Shown here: in pieces, positions 5,903 through 13,828 of the stretch
Layout: every line of letters starts with the position of its first letter
Numbering within the stretch: position 1 is the stretch's first letter
NCBI GenBank assembly: GCA_017616675.1
Contig: JAFZXR010000053.1
Location: forward strand, 1-17,131
Length of the DNA: 17,131 bases
Origin: Bacteroidales bacterium
Lineage (GTDB): Bacteria; Bacteroidota; Bacteroidia; Bacteroidales; F082
Direction of reading: 5' to 3'
Translations under genes and position numbers: made by a program
The notes under the pieces: model-generated
What the model was told of the DNA's origin: nothing
The model's input: only the letters and a program-made list of their open reading frames with translations
The model's database searches: none

Positions 5903-7519
5903 TTATTCGACAACAATCTTATTGACTGCCCCATCTATATTAATAAGGTAAATCCCCTTATTCAAATCCCTAACGTCGATTACATTGGCGTTTTCGACTG
6001 TTTTTATCATTTTTCCGTCGAGGGAATAAATGGTAACAGATTGAGGTTCAATATTTTCGATGAAGATAAAATCTGATGTAGGGTTAGGATAAATCTGAAA
6101 TCCATAATCTGAAATCTTATTGATTCCATCCACGTCAGTGACGAAATAATGCGGTGTACCTGAGCTTAGATATGCTCCGTCGGCGCAGTCAATATGCAGA
6201 AAATAACTGTAGGTGGTGTCGTCGTCGAGGTCTTCGAGCAGTGCTTCGACATGGCCGTCAGTGTCTATTTCGACTTGTATCTCGTCGCTGGAACCCTCTT
6301 TGTAAATGGTAAAGTAAGCCCCTGTAAATGAGTCGTTTCCTTGATGAATCTCGGCTGAAATCGTGGCCGAGTGGTGTGTGACATCAGTAGCTTCGTTAAC
6401 AATGAATCCGCTCATCGTATTGATGGGGTAGCCGTTGTTAGTGCCGTTGTCCATCGCAAAATTATGCCTGTGCCAATCGTAATCATTAAGTTGATTGACG
6501 AATTCTTCGGTCTGCATCTGTGCCGATGTCATGCTTGTGCCGTAGTTGGTGGTGCCGCCGCATGTATTCAGATAGCAGCAATTGGTGACAGTCATCTCGG
6601 TCTCTTCCTTTGTCGGGTTTATCGGGCTTATCATGCCGAATATGCCGCCTTTTGTGTTGGCATTCACCGTTCCGACGTTATAACAGCCGTAAATCGTGAT
6701 GTTATTCTCTTGTAAAGTGGCTCCGACTATACCGGCCGCCACACTCAGCAATAATGCGCTCCCGGTGACATTACCGGTGTTATAGCAACCGTCAATCCAA
6801 GCTTGATTCATTGCCAGTCCGACGATGCCGCCGGCTCCTGCCGCACCTGTGAAGGCACTGTTTGACGCGGTGATACTGCCGTGGAACGAACACTGGATGA
6901 TAACGCTGTTTTCAGCGGCCGCTGCCACAACGCCGCCGGCTCCACAATAAGAACCGCTGTTGCTCACACTAATCGTGCCGGAGAAGCTGCATTGTTCAAT
7001 ACGCCCATCGCCAGCAACAGCTCCAACGATGCCTCCCACGCCAGTGCCTGTAGAGGTGATGTTGCCGTTGGTGACATACAGATGTCTGATGATTCCAGCG
7101 TCATCTAACGACGATTCCTTCTCGCCGCCTAGACCTGCAAACAAACCGCAGACATCGGCACTCGTCTGAATTTTCAGGTGGTCGATGGTGTGATACCATC
7201 CGTCGAAAATACCGGCAAAATAATAGCCCTGCATGCTCATGTTGACGTTGCCGATCGGTGTCCAGTTGATGTTATTGAGATCGAGGTCGTCGGTCATCAG
7301 AAAATAGACACCTTTGAAAACCTCCATACCCTGTGCCTGATAGCCGGCGTTGACTTGCTGAGCCAGATATGCAAGGTTTTCCGCTGTCTCGATGAGATAT
7401 GGGTCGCTGCTAACGCCTGTGCCGTGTGTCCAAGGCGAGGCTGTCCCGTCCCAGACGTCTAATGCGAAGACATTGATAGTCAGTAAGATTGCAATAATTG
7501 TGGTAAAAATTTTCTTCAT
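5903..7519 (-). CDS. T9SS-secreted GLUG-repeat protein with type A sorting domain
   Basis: This 538-residue protein is probably a surface or secreted protein exported by T9SS. Residues 1-19 are a signal peptide (MKKIFTTIIAILLTINVFA). Residues 36-160 look like the N-terminal cap of a beta-solenoid (SSDPYLIETAENLAYLAQQV, DLDLNNINWTPIG, FAGIFDGWYHTI). Four GLUG-like repeats follow at about 161-185, 194-219, 228-253 and 262-286. Each reads GG(I/V)VG..., then a hydrophobic-x-x-Cys step (IEQCSFSGTI, IIQCSFHGSI, IDGCYNTGNV, IYGCYNVGTV). A fibronectin III-like domain covers about 372-455. The sorting domain is about 465-538 (FQIYPNPTSDFIFIEN, VTIYSLDGKMIKTV, LNKGIYLINI). GLUG proteins are often adhesin-like, but no partner is evident here. 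The gene is alone, flanked by hairpins at both ends. I see no clear TAnnTTTG promoter in the short gap upstream. Confidence 0.88.
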   Translation of the reverse strand: MKKIFTTIIAILLTINVFALDVWDGTASPWTHGTGVSSDPYLIETAENLAYLAQQVNAGYQAQGMEVFKGVYFLMTDDLDLNNINWTPIGNVNMSMQGYYFAGIFDGWYHTIDHLKIQTSADVCGLFAGLGGEKESSLDDAGIIRHLYVTNGNITSTGTGVGGIVGAVAGDGRIEQCSFSGTISVSNSGSYCGAGGVVAAAAENSVIIQCSFHGSITASNSAFTGAAGAGGIVGLAMNQAWIDGCYNTGNVTGSALLLSVAAGIVGATLQENNITIYGCYNVGTVNANTKGGIFGMISPINPTKEETEMTVTNCCYLNTCGGTTNYGTSMTSAQMQTEEFVNQLNDYDWHRHNFAMDNGTNNGYPINTMSGFIVNEATDVTHHSATISAEIHQGNDSFTGAYFTIYKEGSSDEIQVEIDTDGHVEALLEDLDDDTTYSYFLHIDCADGAYLSSGTPHYFVTDVDGINKISDYGFQIYPNPTSDFIFIENIEPQSVTIYSLDGKMIKTVENANVIDVRDLNKGIYLINIDGAVNKIVVE

Positions 7520-7551
7520 ATCTTAATAATTTAAAATTCAATTTTTAGCGT

Positions 7552-7570
7552 GGACGCACGCGGTGCGTCC
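7552..7570. repeat. Palindromic hairpin between Sel1 gene and GLUG gene
   Basis: GGACGCAC (7552-7559) and GTGCGTCC (7563-7570) form a perfect 8-bp inverted repeat with a 3-nt loop, touching the stop codon of the Sel1 gene (7571-7573). On the minus strand it lies just past that stop and could end the long lptF/G-to-Sel1 transcript. Its flanks (GTGG on one side, CTTAC on the other) retain imperfect symmetry, as in the dispersed GTAGGGACGCAC-type palindromes that I recall from Bacteroidota genomes. Confidence 0.65.
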
Positions 7571-7870
7571 TTACAGCATCATTTCATGAACACGGAGCAT
7601 GTCGTCGGCGAGATACTGGCCTTCGGGATGACCGTTGTGACCGGCTTCGCGGAACCAGGTGTAGGCCGTGTAATCGTCTTTTGGCACGCCCTCGCCACGC
7701 AGATAACACATCCCCAGCTCGTACATCGCGTCTTTGTTACCGGCTTTGGCAGCTTTTTCGTACCATTGCGCAGCAACTTCATAATGGTTTTTGAACTTGC
7801 CGCGGAAGGCTTTCTTGCCGCGTCGGTACCAGGTATAGATTTCCAATCTTGACGGTTTCTCGTCGCTCAT
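7571..7870 (-). CDS. Small Sel1-repeat protein
   Basis: This 99-residue, apparently cytoplasmic protein has no signal peptide. Two consecutive Sel1/TPR-like helical hairpins are visible: residues about 30-66 (YEVAAQWYEKAAKAGNKDAMYELGMCYLRGEGV) and about 67-91 (DYTAYTWFREAGHNGHPEGQYLADDM). The alternation of A-x-x-W-Y/F with G-x-x-x-A and the YLRGEGVPKD turn are typical of Sel1 repeats, which act as protein-protein scaffolds. Its ATG lies one nucleotide after the ettA stop codon, so it is the last gene of that operon and probably translationally coupled. Its partner is unknown; a link to EttA is suggested only by position. Confidence 0.85.
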   Translation of the reverse strand: MSDEKPSRLEIYTWYRRGKKAFRGKFKNHYEVAAQWYEKAAKAGNKDAMYELGMCYLRGEGVPKDDYTAYTWFREAGHNGHPEGQYLADDMLRVHEMML

Positions 7871-7871
7871 G

Positions 7872-9545
7872 TTACATCAGTTTTTTGTATCTGAACCTCT
7901 TAGGTTGTTGATTACCAAGACGTTTTATCTTGTTTTCCTCGTATTCTGAATAGCTTCCTTCGAAGAAATATACCTGTGAGTCACCTTCAAAAGCCAAGAT
8001 GTGAGTTGCGATACGGTCGAGGAACCATCGGTCGTGCGAGATGATGACGGCGCAGCCCGCGAAGTTTTCCAGACCTTCCTCCAAAGCGCGTAAAGTGTTG
8101 ACATCTATGTCGTTAGTCGGCTCGTCGAGGAGAAGTACGTTGGCTTCTTGCTTTAATGTCAAGGCGAGATGCATGCGGTTGCGCTCACCGCCGGAGAGAA
8201 CGCCAGCTTTCTTCTGCTGAGCGTCGCCACCGAAGTTGAACCTTGAGACGTATGCTCTTGATGGCATGGTGCGCTTGCCAAGTTGGATGAGCTCGTTGCC
8301 GCCTGAAATCACCTCCCAGACGGTCTTTTCAGGGTCGATTTCGGCGTGTTGCTGGTCGACGTAGCCTATCTTCACTGTCTCACCGACCTCGAAAGTGCCT
8401 GAATCGGGCTTCTCGAGTCCCATGATCATGCGGAAAAGTGTTGTTTTTCCTGCTCCATTAGGTCCTATCACACCCACTATGCCCGCCGGCGGCAGACTGA
8501 AGCTGAGGTTTTCAAACAGAACCTTGTCGCCGAAGGCTTTCGTAACGTTCTTAGCCTCAATGACTTTGTTGCCGAGACGGTCACCGTTTGGGATGTATAT
8601 CTCGAGTTTCTCTTCTTTTTCTTTCACGTCTTCGTTGAGCATCTTCTCGTACGACTCCAGACGTGCCTTGCCCTTGGCGTGACGAGCCTTCGGCGCCATT
8701 CGCACCCACTCGAGCTCGCGTTCCAGGGTCTTGCGGCGCTTGCTCTCGGTCTTTTCCTCCATCGCCATGCGCTGTGTCTTTTGGTCGAGCCACGACGAAT
8801 AGTTGCCTTTCCACGGGATGCCTTCGCCACGGTCGAGTTCCAAAATCCAGCCTGCCACATGGTCGAGGAAGTAACGGTCGTGAGTGACAGCAATTACTGT
8901 GCCTTTGTACTGTTGCAGATGCTTCTCCAGCCATTCGATGGCCTCAGCGTCGAGGTGGTTGGTAGGCTCGTCGAGGAGCAAAATATCGGGTTCTTGCAAC
9001 AGCAAACGAACCAATGCTACTCTACGTCTTTCACCTCCCGACAAATTTTTCACAGGAGTATCGCCATCGGGGCAGTTCAGTGCATCCATTGCGCGTTCGA
9101 GCTTGCTGTCGAGGTTCCATCCGTCGTGCTGTTCGATGAGTTCGGTGAGCTCGCCCTGTCGCTCGATGAGCTTGTCGAAATCGGCGTCCGGTTCAGCGAA
9201 TTTATTGCTTATCTCTTCGTATTCCTTGAGCATATCCACAACTTCCTGAGCGCCTTCTTCCACCACCTGGCGTACTGTCTTACTGTCGTCGAGTGCCGGC
9301 TCCTGGTCGAGCATACCCACGGAGTATCCCGGCGAGAACACTACCTCGCCGTTGTACGACTTCTCTTTACCTGCGATGATGCGCAGCAGTGTTGATTTTC
9401 CGGCGCCGTTCAATCCGATGATGCCTATCTTCGCTCCGTAGAAAAACGAGAGGTAAATATCTTTTAGAATCTGTCGTGACGGCGGGATGATTTTGCTCAC
9501 TCCGACCATCGAGAAGATTATTTTTTTATCGTCAGTCTGTGCCAT
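7872..9545 (-). CDS. ettA: Energy-dependent translational throttle protein EttA (ABC-F ATPase)
   Basis: EttA is a soluble ABC-F protein that binds the ribosomal E site and gates entry into elongation according to the ADP/ATP ratio. The protein has 557 residues and two ABC domains. The first has Walker A GLNGAGKST (about 44-52), signature LSGGERRRVAL (about 168) and Walker B LLLDEPTNHLD (about 189). The second has GPNGAGKTT (about 361), LSGGERNRMHL (about 450) and LLLDEPTNDID (about 471). Between them are the arm (about 108-150) and the charged P-site tRNA-interaction linker (about 245-325, with ELEWVRMAPKARHAKGKARL). That linker and the SRAYVSRFNF segment separate EttA from Uup and resistance ABC-Fs. 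The ATG at 9545 lies 2 nt after the stop of the upstream glycosyltransferase. A GTG six bases earlier is possible but overlaps that stop. Confidence 0.96.
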   Translation of the reverse strand: MAQTDDKKIIFSMVGVSKIIPPSRQILKDIYLSFFYGAKIGIIGLNGAGKSTLLRIIAGKEKSYNGEVVFSPGYSVGMLDQEPALDDSKTVRQVVEEGAQEVVDMLKEYEEISNKFAEPDADFDKLIERQGELTELIEQHDGWNLDSKLERAMDALNCPDGDTPVKNLSGGERRRVALVRLLLQEPDILLLDEPTNHLDAEAIEWLEKHLQQYKGTVIAVTHDRYFLDHVAGWILELDRGEGIPWKGNYSSWLDQKTQRMAMEEKTESKRRKTLERELEWVRMAPKARHAKGKARLESYEKMLNEDVKEKEEKLEIYIPNGDRLGNKVIEAKNVTKAFGDKVLFENLSFSLPPAGIVGVIGPNGAGKTTLFRMIMGLEKPDSGTFEVGETVKIGYVDQQHAEIDPEKTVWEVISGGNELIQLGKRTMPSRAYVSRFNFGGDAQQKKAGVLSGGERNRMHLALTLKQEANVLLLDEPTNDIDVNTLRALEEGLENFAGCAVIISHDRWFLDRIATHILAFEGDSQVYFFEGSYSEYEENKIKRLGNQQPKRFRYKKLM

Positions 9546-9547
9546 AA

Positions 9548-10732
9548 TCACTTGTTTTTATCCAAAACCTGATTCATCGCGTCTTCCATGATCTTTGTCG
9601 CTGCTCCCCAGTCGTAGACGCGGTTCACGAAGTTGTAGCCTTCCTCGGCGAGCTCCGCGGCCTTGTCGGGACGTTTCAGGAGGTACACGATGTCGGCTGC
9701 GAGGTCCGAAGAACTGTTGTCGACGAGGATCTCCTTGCCGTTGACGGCGTGGAGCGAGCCGTTGGCAAGTGATGTCGTGATGCATGGGATCTTCATCGAC
9801 ATTGCCTCCAGGAGCTTGTTCTGCAGTCCCGTTCCGATGCGCATCGGGGCGATGAAGATGCGGCTCTGGGCGTAGGCGTCGCGCATATCGTCAATCCAGC
9901 CGCTCACTATGATATTCTCATCGGCCACCTTCTTGACACGCGGGTCGGGCTGGGCACCGGCGATGAGCAGTTTGGCATCGGGGAGGGTCTCCCACACCTT
10001 CGGCATGATCTCGTAGGCCAGAAACTCCACCGCGTTGACGTTAGGAGCATAGCCCATGTTGCCTGTAAACACGATGTCGTATTTCTTCTCTCTCTCCTGA
10101 GGTTTATAATATTCGTGGTCGACGCCGTTAGGCACGATGAGGATCTTGTTTCTCTGCGGATGGTCGATATTTGCCCTGTCGGGCTCACTGATGATGGTCT
10201 TGACGTCGAACTCGTCGAAGACACGGCGCTCGTATTTCTTCAAGCGGTTGTATTCCATCTCGAAGAACGGACGGCTGAAGATGCCTGCTATCTCGGCGCG
10301 ACGTTTCATTCCCATCGAGAACACATCTTGATAGTCAATGGTTTTCGGTATTTTTACCTTATGAAGATATGGCGCTACGCGCAGAAGCTGACCGAAGAGC
10401 ATGTCGGGTTTGTGCTGTCTGATGAGCTCATGCACTTTGTGTTTTGCCTTCGAGCTGTAGAAATAGCCGCATTGTATAGGCAAACCGATAAGATACGACC
10501 TGAACACGTTGAACAGTATGCCGATCTTAGGCAGGTCGATGAAGTTCACCGACGAGCAATAGGGCTGCATCGCCTGAAAAGCGGCTTGCTTGTCGACCTT
10601 CTTGTCGTCGTTCAAGGCGCATAGTATGATCTCGTTGTTCTTCGCGAGCTGCTTAATCTGGTTGTAAGCCCTCAGCTTGTCGCCTTTCTCAAGCGGCCAC
10701 GGGATTCTTGGTAATAGTACGAATATCTTCAT
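9548..10732 (-). CDS. Glycosyltransferase, GT4 family (GT-B fold)
   Basis: This 394-residue cytoplasmic or membrane-associated sugar transferase probably adds a sugar from a nucleotide donor to a glycan or lipid acceptor. The N-terminal domain begins MKIFVLLPRIPWPLEKGDKL, the pattern of the sugar transferases described beside PEP-CTERM/EpsH loci. The second Rossmann domain shows IVPNGVDHEYYKP (about 205), YDIVFTGNMGYAPN and SGWIDDMRDAYAQSRIFIAPMRIGTGLQNKLLEAMS. The last segment is the donor-binding region with a Glu-rich GT4 motif of G-T-G-x-x-x-K-x-L-E type. Its ATG overlaps the stop of the preceding glycosyltransferase by one base (TAATG), and its stop is 2 nt before ettA. No transmembrane segment is seen. 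Donor and acceptor are unknown. Confidence 0.92.
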   Translation of the reverse strand: MKIFVLLPRIPWPLEKGDKLRAYNQIKQLAKNNEIILCALNDDKKVDKQAAFQAMQPYCSSVNFIDLPKIGILFNVFRSYLIGLPIQCGYFYSSKAKHKVHELIRQHKPDMLFGQLLRVAPYLHKVKIPKTIDYQDVFSMGMKRRAEIAGIFSRPFFEMEYNRLKKYERRVFDEFDVKTIISEPDRANIDHPQRNKILIVPNGVDHEYYKPQEREKKYDIVFTGNMGYAPNVNAVEFLAYEIMPKVWETLPDAKLLIAGAQPDPRVKKVADENIIVSGWIDDMRDAYAQSRIFIAPMRIGTGLQNKLLEAMSMKIPCITTSLANGSLHAVNGKEILVDNSSSDLAADIVYLLKRPDKAAELAEEGYNFVNRVYDWGAATKIMEDAMNQVLDKNK

Positions 10733-11952
10733 TAATTCAAAACTGTTATCTCTCTTTTCGATTTCAACTCGTTGTAGAAAATCTCCAACCTATTGATAAT
10801 CTTTTTGTTATCATATAATTCTTCAACCAGTCTCCTGGCGTTGAGGCCAATAGCCTCGGCCTCCTCGGGGTGCTGATACAGTCTGCAGATGTTCTCCACC
10901 ATCTTCGGCACGTTGTCGGCGATGATGATATCCTCAAACTCCGAGTATTGAATGCCCTCGGCGCCCACCAGCGTGGTGATGACGGTCTTTCCCAGCGCCA
11001 TCGACTCGATGATCTTGATACGCATGCCGCTTCCCGAGAGGAGAGGCACCACCGCGATGTTGTGTTCGTTCACAAACTCATGAGCGTCAGGCACTTCGCC
11101 CACCACTATCACGTTTTTCTTCTTCGTCTTGCGAAGCCAGCGCGGCATGTTACGCCCCGCGAGGTAGATCTTCGCCTCGGGCACGCGTTTCTGCACGGCG
11201 TCCCACACATATTTTAGGAACCATTTGATGGCTTCCTCGTTAGGCATCCAGTTCATGGAGCCGATATGGTAGAACGTCGGGGTGTCGCCGACCTCAAACA
11301 CCGGCTGGAACTTGTCGATGTCGACGCCGAAAGGCAGGTCAATGACCGGTGTCGCCGTCACGCGACGGAAGTATGCCGCATCGGTCAGGGTGATGGCCGC
11401 GATGCCGTCGACCTTATCCAAGACACTCATCTCGTAGTTACGTAAGGTGCGCACTAAGTGGTTGATATACCAGCGTTTAACGAAGAAAAATGTCTTCTTC
11501 GCCATGCGCTCCCAAATCTTATGCTCCACGTTATGCGCGCGCAGCACTATCGTCGCCTTCGAGTGCTTTCTAATTGTGTCGATGTAAGGCGTCATGTAGA
11601 TCATCTCGAGCTGCACCACGTCGAAACGCTCTTTTTTCAACACCTGAATGAGTCTTTCATTAAACTCTTCCGAAATGAATCTCTTCACATGATATGACTC
11701 ATCGGAAAACAGGTTCTTAAACGCCTCTTTAGGCCTGATTTTAAGGTCGATGTCGACAAATTCAATCCTTGTCTTCTTACGATAATCCTCCGGAATGCTA
11801 TCAATGTCGACATGATACTTTTCGCTGTTGAAAGCCATCACTTTCACTGTGTGACCGGCCTCGAGCAGACCCGTGATGACGCTGTTCATGGCCATCGGAC
11901 CGCCTTCACTCGGCGGATACGGCGATTTGTTGCATAACAGAAGGATATTCAT
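10732..11952 (-). CDS. Glycosyltransferase, GT4 family (GT-B fold)
   Basis: This 406-residue enzyme has the same overall design as its downstream neighbour and may act in the same glycan pathway. The acceptor domain opens MNILLLCNKSPYPPSEGGPM, the glycine-rich loop of GT-B enzymes, and contains VLRAHNVEHKIWERM (about 145). The donor domain carries LPFGVDIDKFQPV (about 210), FYHIGSMNWMPNEEAI, VVGEVPDAHEFVNEHNIAVV and PLLSGSGMRIKIIESMALGKTVI. This last segment is the family signature, with Glu at the E-S-M-A-L-G-K position. Its start overlaps the permease stop by four bases (ATGA), so the two are translationally coupled. The pair probably arose as related but diverged genes; they are not recent duplicates, as identity is low outside the motifs. 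Confidence 0.92.
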   Translation of the reverse strand: MNILLLCNKSPYPPSEGGPMAMNSVITGLLEAGHTVKVMAFNSEKYHVDIDSIPEDYRKKTRIEFVDIDLKIRPKEAFKNLFSDESYHVKRFISEEFNERLIQVLKKERFDVVQLEMIYMTPYIDTIRKHSKATIVLRAHNVEHKIWERMAKKTFFFVKRWYINHLVRTLRNYEMSVLDKVDGIAAITLTDAAYFRRVTATPVIDLPFGVDIDKFQPVFEVGDTPTFYHIGSMNWMPNEEAIKWFLKYVWDAVQKRVPEAKIYLAGRNMPRWLRKTKKKNVIVVGEVPDAHEFVNEHNIAVVPLLSGSGMRIKIIESMALGKTVITTLVGAEGIQYSEFEDIIIADNVPKMVENICRLYQHPEEAEAIGLNARRLVEELYDNKKIINRLEIFYNELKSKREITVLN

Positions 11953-13436
11953 ATCGTGTTGCTTTTTTTACGTTTTGAAAAGAATTTCTTCCACGACTCG
12001 GCGTCGAGCAATGCTGCGTCGGTGGTGGCTTTGAAGGTGAGGAAGATGCCGATAGGGAAGAGCACTATCGACGAGATCCATGCGCCGAGAAACACCGACA
12101 TGTCGCCGTTTACCGCCACTCGTTCGCCAATTATGGTGATGACGTAGTAAATCACGAAGAACACCACGCTGACGACCACCGGCATGCCCAGTCCGCCCTT
12201 GCGGATGATGGCTCCGAGTGGCGCCCCGATGAAGAAGAAGAGGATGCACGCCACGCTGAGCGTGAACTTCTGGTTCAGCACCTGCTCGTGTTTTCTGATG
12301 TTGACACGGTCGCGTTTCATGTTGTTGCTGATGACGGTGATGTTTTCCTTCATATTGTTGGCATTCACCAGCGCCATGCTGACTATGGCCTGCTGCTCAT
12401 TCTCTGGCATGCAGCTGATCAAAGGCCACTGGAACTGCTCGATGGTGTCGGTCTTGACATCGGCACCATGTCTCTTCTTGATTTTCTCGTCGGCCCTGAC
12501 GTATTCGTTGACGCCGAGGTTGAGATATTGGAAACGCCCTATCAGACTCATATTGTTCGACTCGACCTTATCCGCGTAAGCGATGTTCAGTGAGTCGATG
12601 GCGACATTCAACTGCTTGATATTCAACATTGTCTGATGTTTCTTGAAGGCATCTTCGTTCATATGTTTCATGTCGAACTGCGACATGTCGAAACTCACCA
12701 GCTGACGCTTGAACGACATCTTCTGGAACGGCCTGCGGGAGCGGTAGTCCTTGTCGTCGACCATCTCGTTGTAGTTGTATCCGTCGTAAAGCGTGAAAAT
12801 CATATCGCGTTGACTTGGCGTCATGGCCATATAGCCCGAGTCGGCCACTGTCACCTTCACGTTGCCCTTGCCGTCAGTGTGGTCGTAAATCATCACGTCG
12901 TACATCCAGTTGCCGTCTTTGCTTTTCTTCGCCACCTTGATGACATATTTGTCGATGCCGCGGTAAAACACGCCTTCAGGAATCTCCAAGGTCATTTTTT
13001 TATGACTCACGTCGTAAAGCGTCGACTGCATCCTGAGATTCGCTACTGGCATCACATTGTTCGAGAAGAAAAAGCCTAAGATGCTCATTGTCAATGAGAA
13101 ATAGAGCAGCGGGCGCATCACTTTCCAGGTCGAGATGCCGCTGGCCTTCATCGCCACGAGCTCGTAATACTCGCCGAGGTTGCCGAAACACATCAGCGAG
13201 GAGAGTAGGATCGCCAGAGGCAATGCCATCGGGACGAAGGTGACCGAGGTGTAGAACAGAAGCTTGAACATCACCGCAAACTCCACGCCTTTGCCGATGA
13301 ATTCATCGACCCAAGTCCATAAAAACTGCATCAAAAGGATGAAGATGGCGACGAAAAACGTAAAGATAAACGTGCCAATGTACTGCTTGATGATATAGAT
13401 GTTCAGCTTCTTCAAATCAAACGAAATAATCTGCAA
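11949..13436 (-). CDS. LptF/LptG-family permease (YjgP/YjgQ)
   Basis: This inner-membrane subunit of the LPS transporter family works with LptB to extract lipopolysaccharide and pass it to the periplasmic bridge. It has up to 495 residues. Three membrane segments lie near the N-terminus (GTFIFTFFVAIFILLMQFLW; SVTFVPMALPLAILLSSLMC; LLYFSLTMSILGFFF) and three near the C-terminus (FTLSVACILFFFIGAPLGAI; VVVSVVFFVIYYVITII; FLGAWISSIVLFPIGIFLTF). They enclose a large periplasmic beta-domain (about 135-375). EYYELVAMKASGIS is the family's coupling-helix region facing the ATPase. Which of LptF or LptG it is cannot be settled. There is no ATG: an in-frame stop lies at 13446-13448, and the candidate starts are TTG at 13436 or TTG at 13415 (reading LKKLNIYIIKQY). 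The second fits better if the -7 element at 13434-13441 is real. It heads the operon with the glycosyltransferases. Confidence 0.9.
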   Translation of the reverse strand: MQIISFDLKKLNIYIIKQYIGTFIFTFFVAIFILLMQFLWTWVDEFIGKGVEFAVMFKLLFYTSVTFVPMALPLAILLSSLMCFGNLGEYYELVAMKASGISTWKVMRPLLYFSLTMSILGFFFSNNVMPVANLRMQSTLYDVSHKKMTLEIPEGVFYRGIDKYVIKVAKKSKDGNWMYDVMIYDHTDGKGNVKVTVADSGYMAMTPSQRDMIFTLYDGYNYNEMVDDKDYRSRRPFQKMSFKRQLVSFDMSQFDMKHMNEDAFKKHQTMLNIKQLNVAIDSLNIAYADKVESNNMSLIGRFQYLNLGVNEYVRADEKIKKRHGADVKTDTIEQFQWPLISCMPENEQQAIVSMALVNANNMKENITVISNNMKRDRVNIRKHEQVLNQKFTLSVACILFFFIGAPLGAIIRKGGLGMPVVVSVVFFVIYYVITIIGERVAVNGDMSVFLGAWISSIVLFPIGIFLTFKATTDAALLDAESWKKFFSKRKKSNTI

Positions 13437-13441
13437 ATATA
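13434..13441 (-). promoter_or_regulatory. Candidate -7 element for the lptF/G operon
   Basis: On the minus strand these bases read TATATTTG, matching TAnnTTTG. No convincing TTTG lies 19-21 bp upstream. The element overlaps the upstream TTG start candidate of the permease, so if it is used, translation should start at the TTG at 13415 instead. Confidence 0.4.
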
Positions 13442-13474
13442 ACGATTAATTCTCAATTTTTATATAAAAATATG

Positions 13475-13482
13475 TAATTTTG
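13475..13482 (+). promoter_or_regulatory. -7 promoter element of the PAS protein gene
   Basis: TAATTTTG matches TAnnTTTG and lies 16 nt upstream of the ATG at 13499, followed by an A-rich leader typical of Bacteroidota translation starts. No clear -33 box is seen. The 62-nt AT-rich gap serves as a divergent promoter region with the permease operon. Confidence 0.5.
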
Positions 13483-13498
13483 CAAAAAATTTAAAAAA

Positions 13499-13828
13499 AT
13501 GGCTATGAATCTCGATTTTTTCAAAGAAATAAACGTCGCGGTGACGGTCAGCGATGCTGAAGGAAATGTTGTTTATCAGAATGATAGCTCGGTCGGTGTC
13601 AACGGCGATGTGCGCGGCAAAAACATGATGGGATGCCACAACGAGCGCTCGCAGCAGATCATAAAACACCTGTTAAACGACGCTGCTACCAACGTTTACA
13701 CGATTTCCAAGAAAGGTAAGAAAAAACTGATTTACCAAACCCCATGGCTCGAAAACGGCATTGTGAAAGGCCTTGTGGAATTGTCGATCATCATTCCTGA
13801 AACGATGCCGCATTACGATAGGGGCTAA
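13499..13828 (+). CDS. Solo PAS-domain protein
   Basis: This 109-residue soluble protein consists of one PAS-like domain and nothing else. Residues 10-30 (INVAVTVSDAEGNVVYQND) are the opening PAS strands. GKNMMGCHNERSQQIIKHLL (about 41-60) is the helical part with a Cys-His pair that could touch a ligand. The segments TNVYTISKKGKKKLIYQTPW and GIVKGLVELSIII are the closing strands, ending in ETMPHYDRG. Single-domain PAS proteins of this type occur in many anaerobes, usually without known ligand or output partner. There is no kinase, cyclase or DNA-binding part, so any signalling must go through another protein. It has its own promoter and is divergent from the lptF/G operon. The ATG at 13499 or one two codons later (13505) could be the start. 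Confidence 0.8.
   Translation: MAMNLDFFKEINVAVTVSDAEGNVVYQNDSSVGVNGDVRGKNMMGCHNERSQQIIKHLLNDAATNVYTISKKGKKKLIYQTPWLENGIVKGLVELSIIIPETMPHYDRG

Noticed and set aside
5854..7570. The two palindromes as ends of a composite transposon
   Set aside because: The palindromes differ in sequence and enclose no transposase, so they cannot be matched terminal repeats.
7872..9545. ABC-F protein as an antibiotic resistance factor
   Set aside because: Linker and motif details match EttA closely, and it sits in a housekeeping operon, so a ribosome-protection resistance role is not supported.
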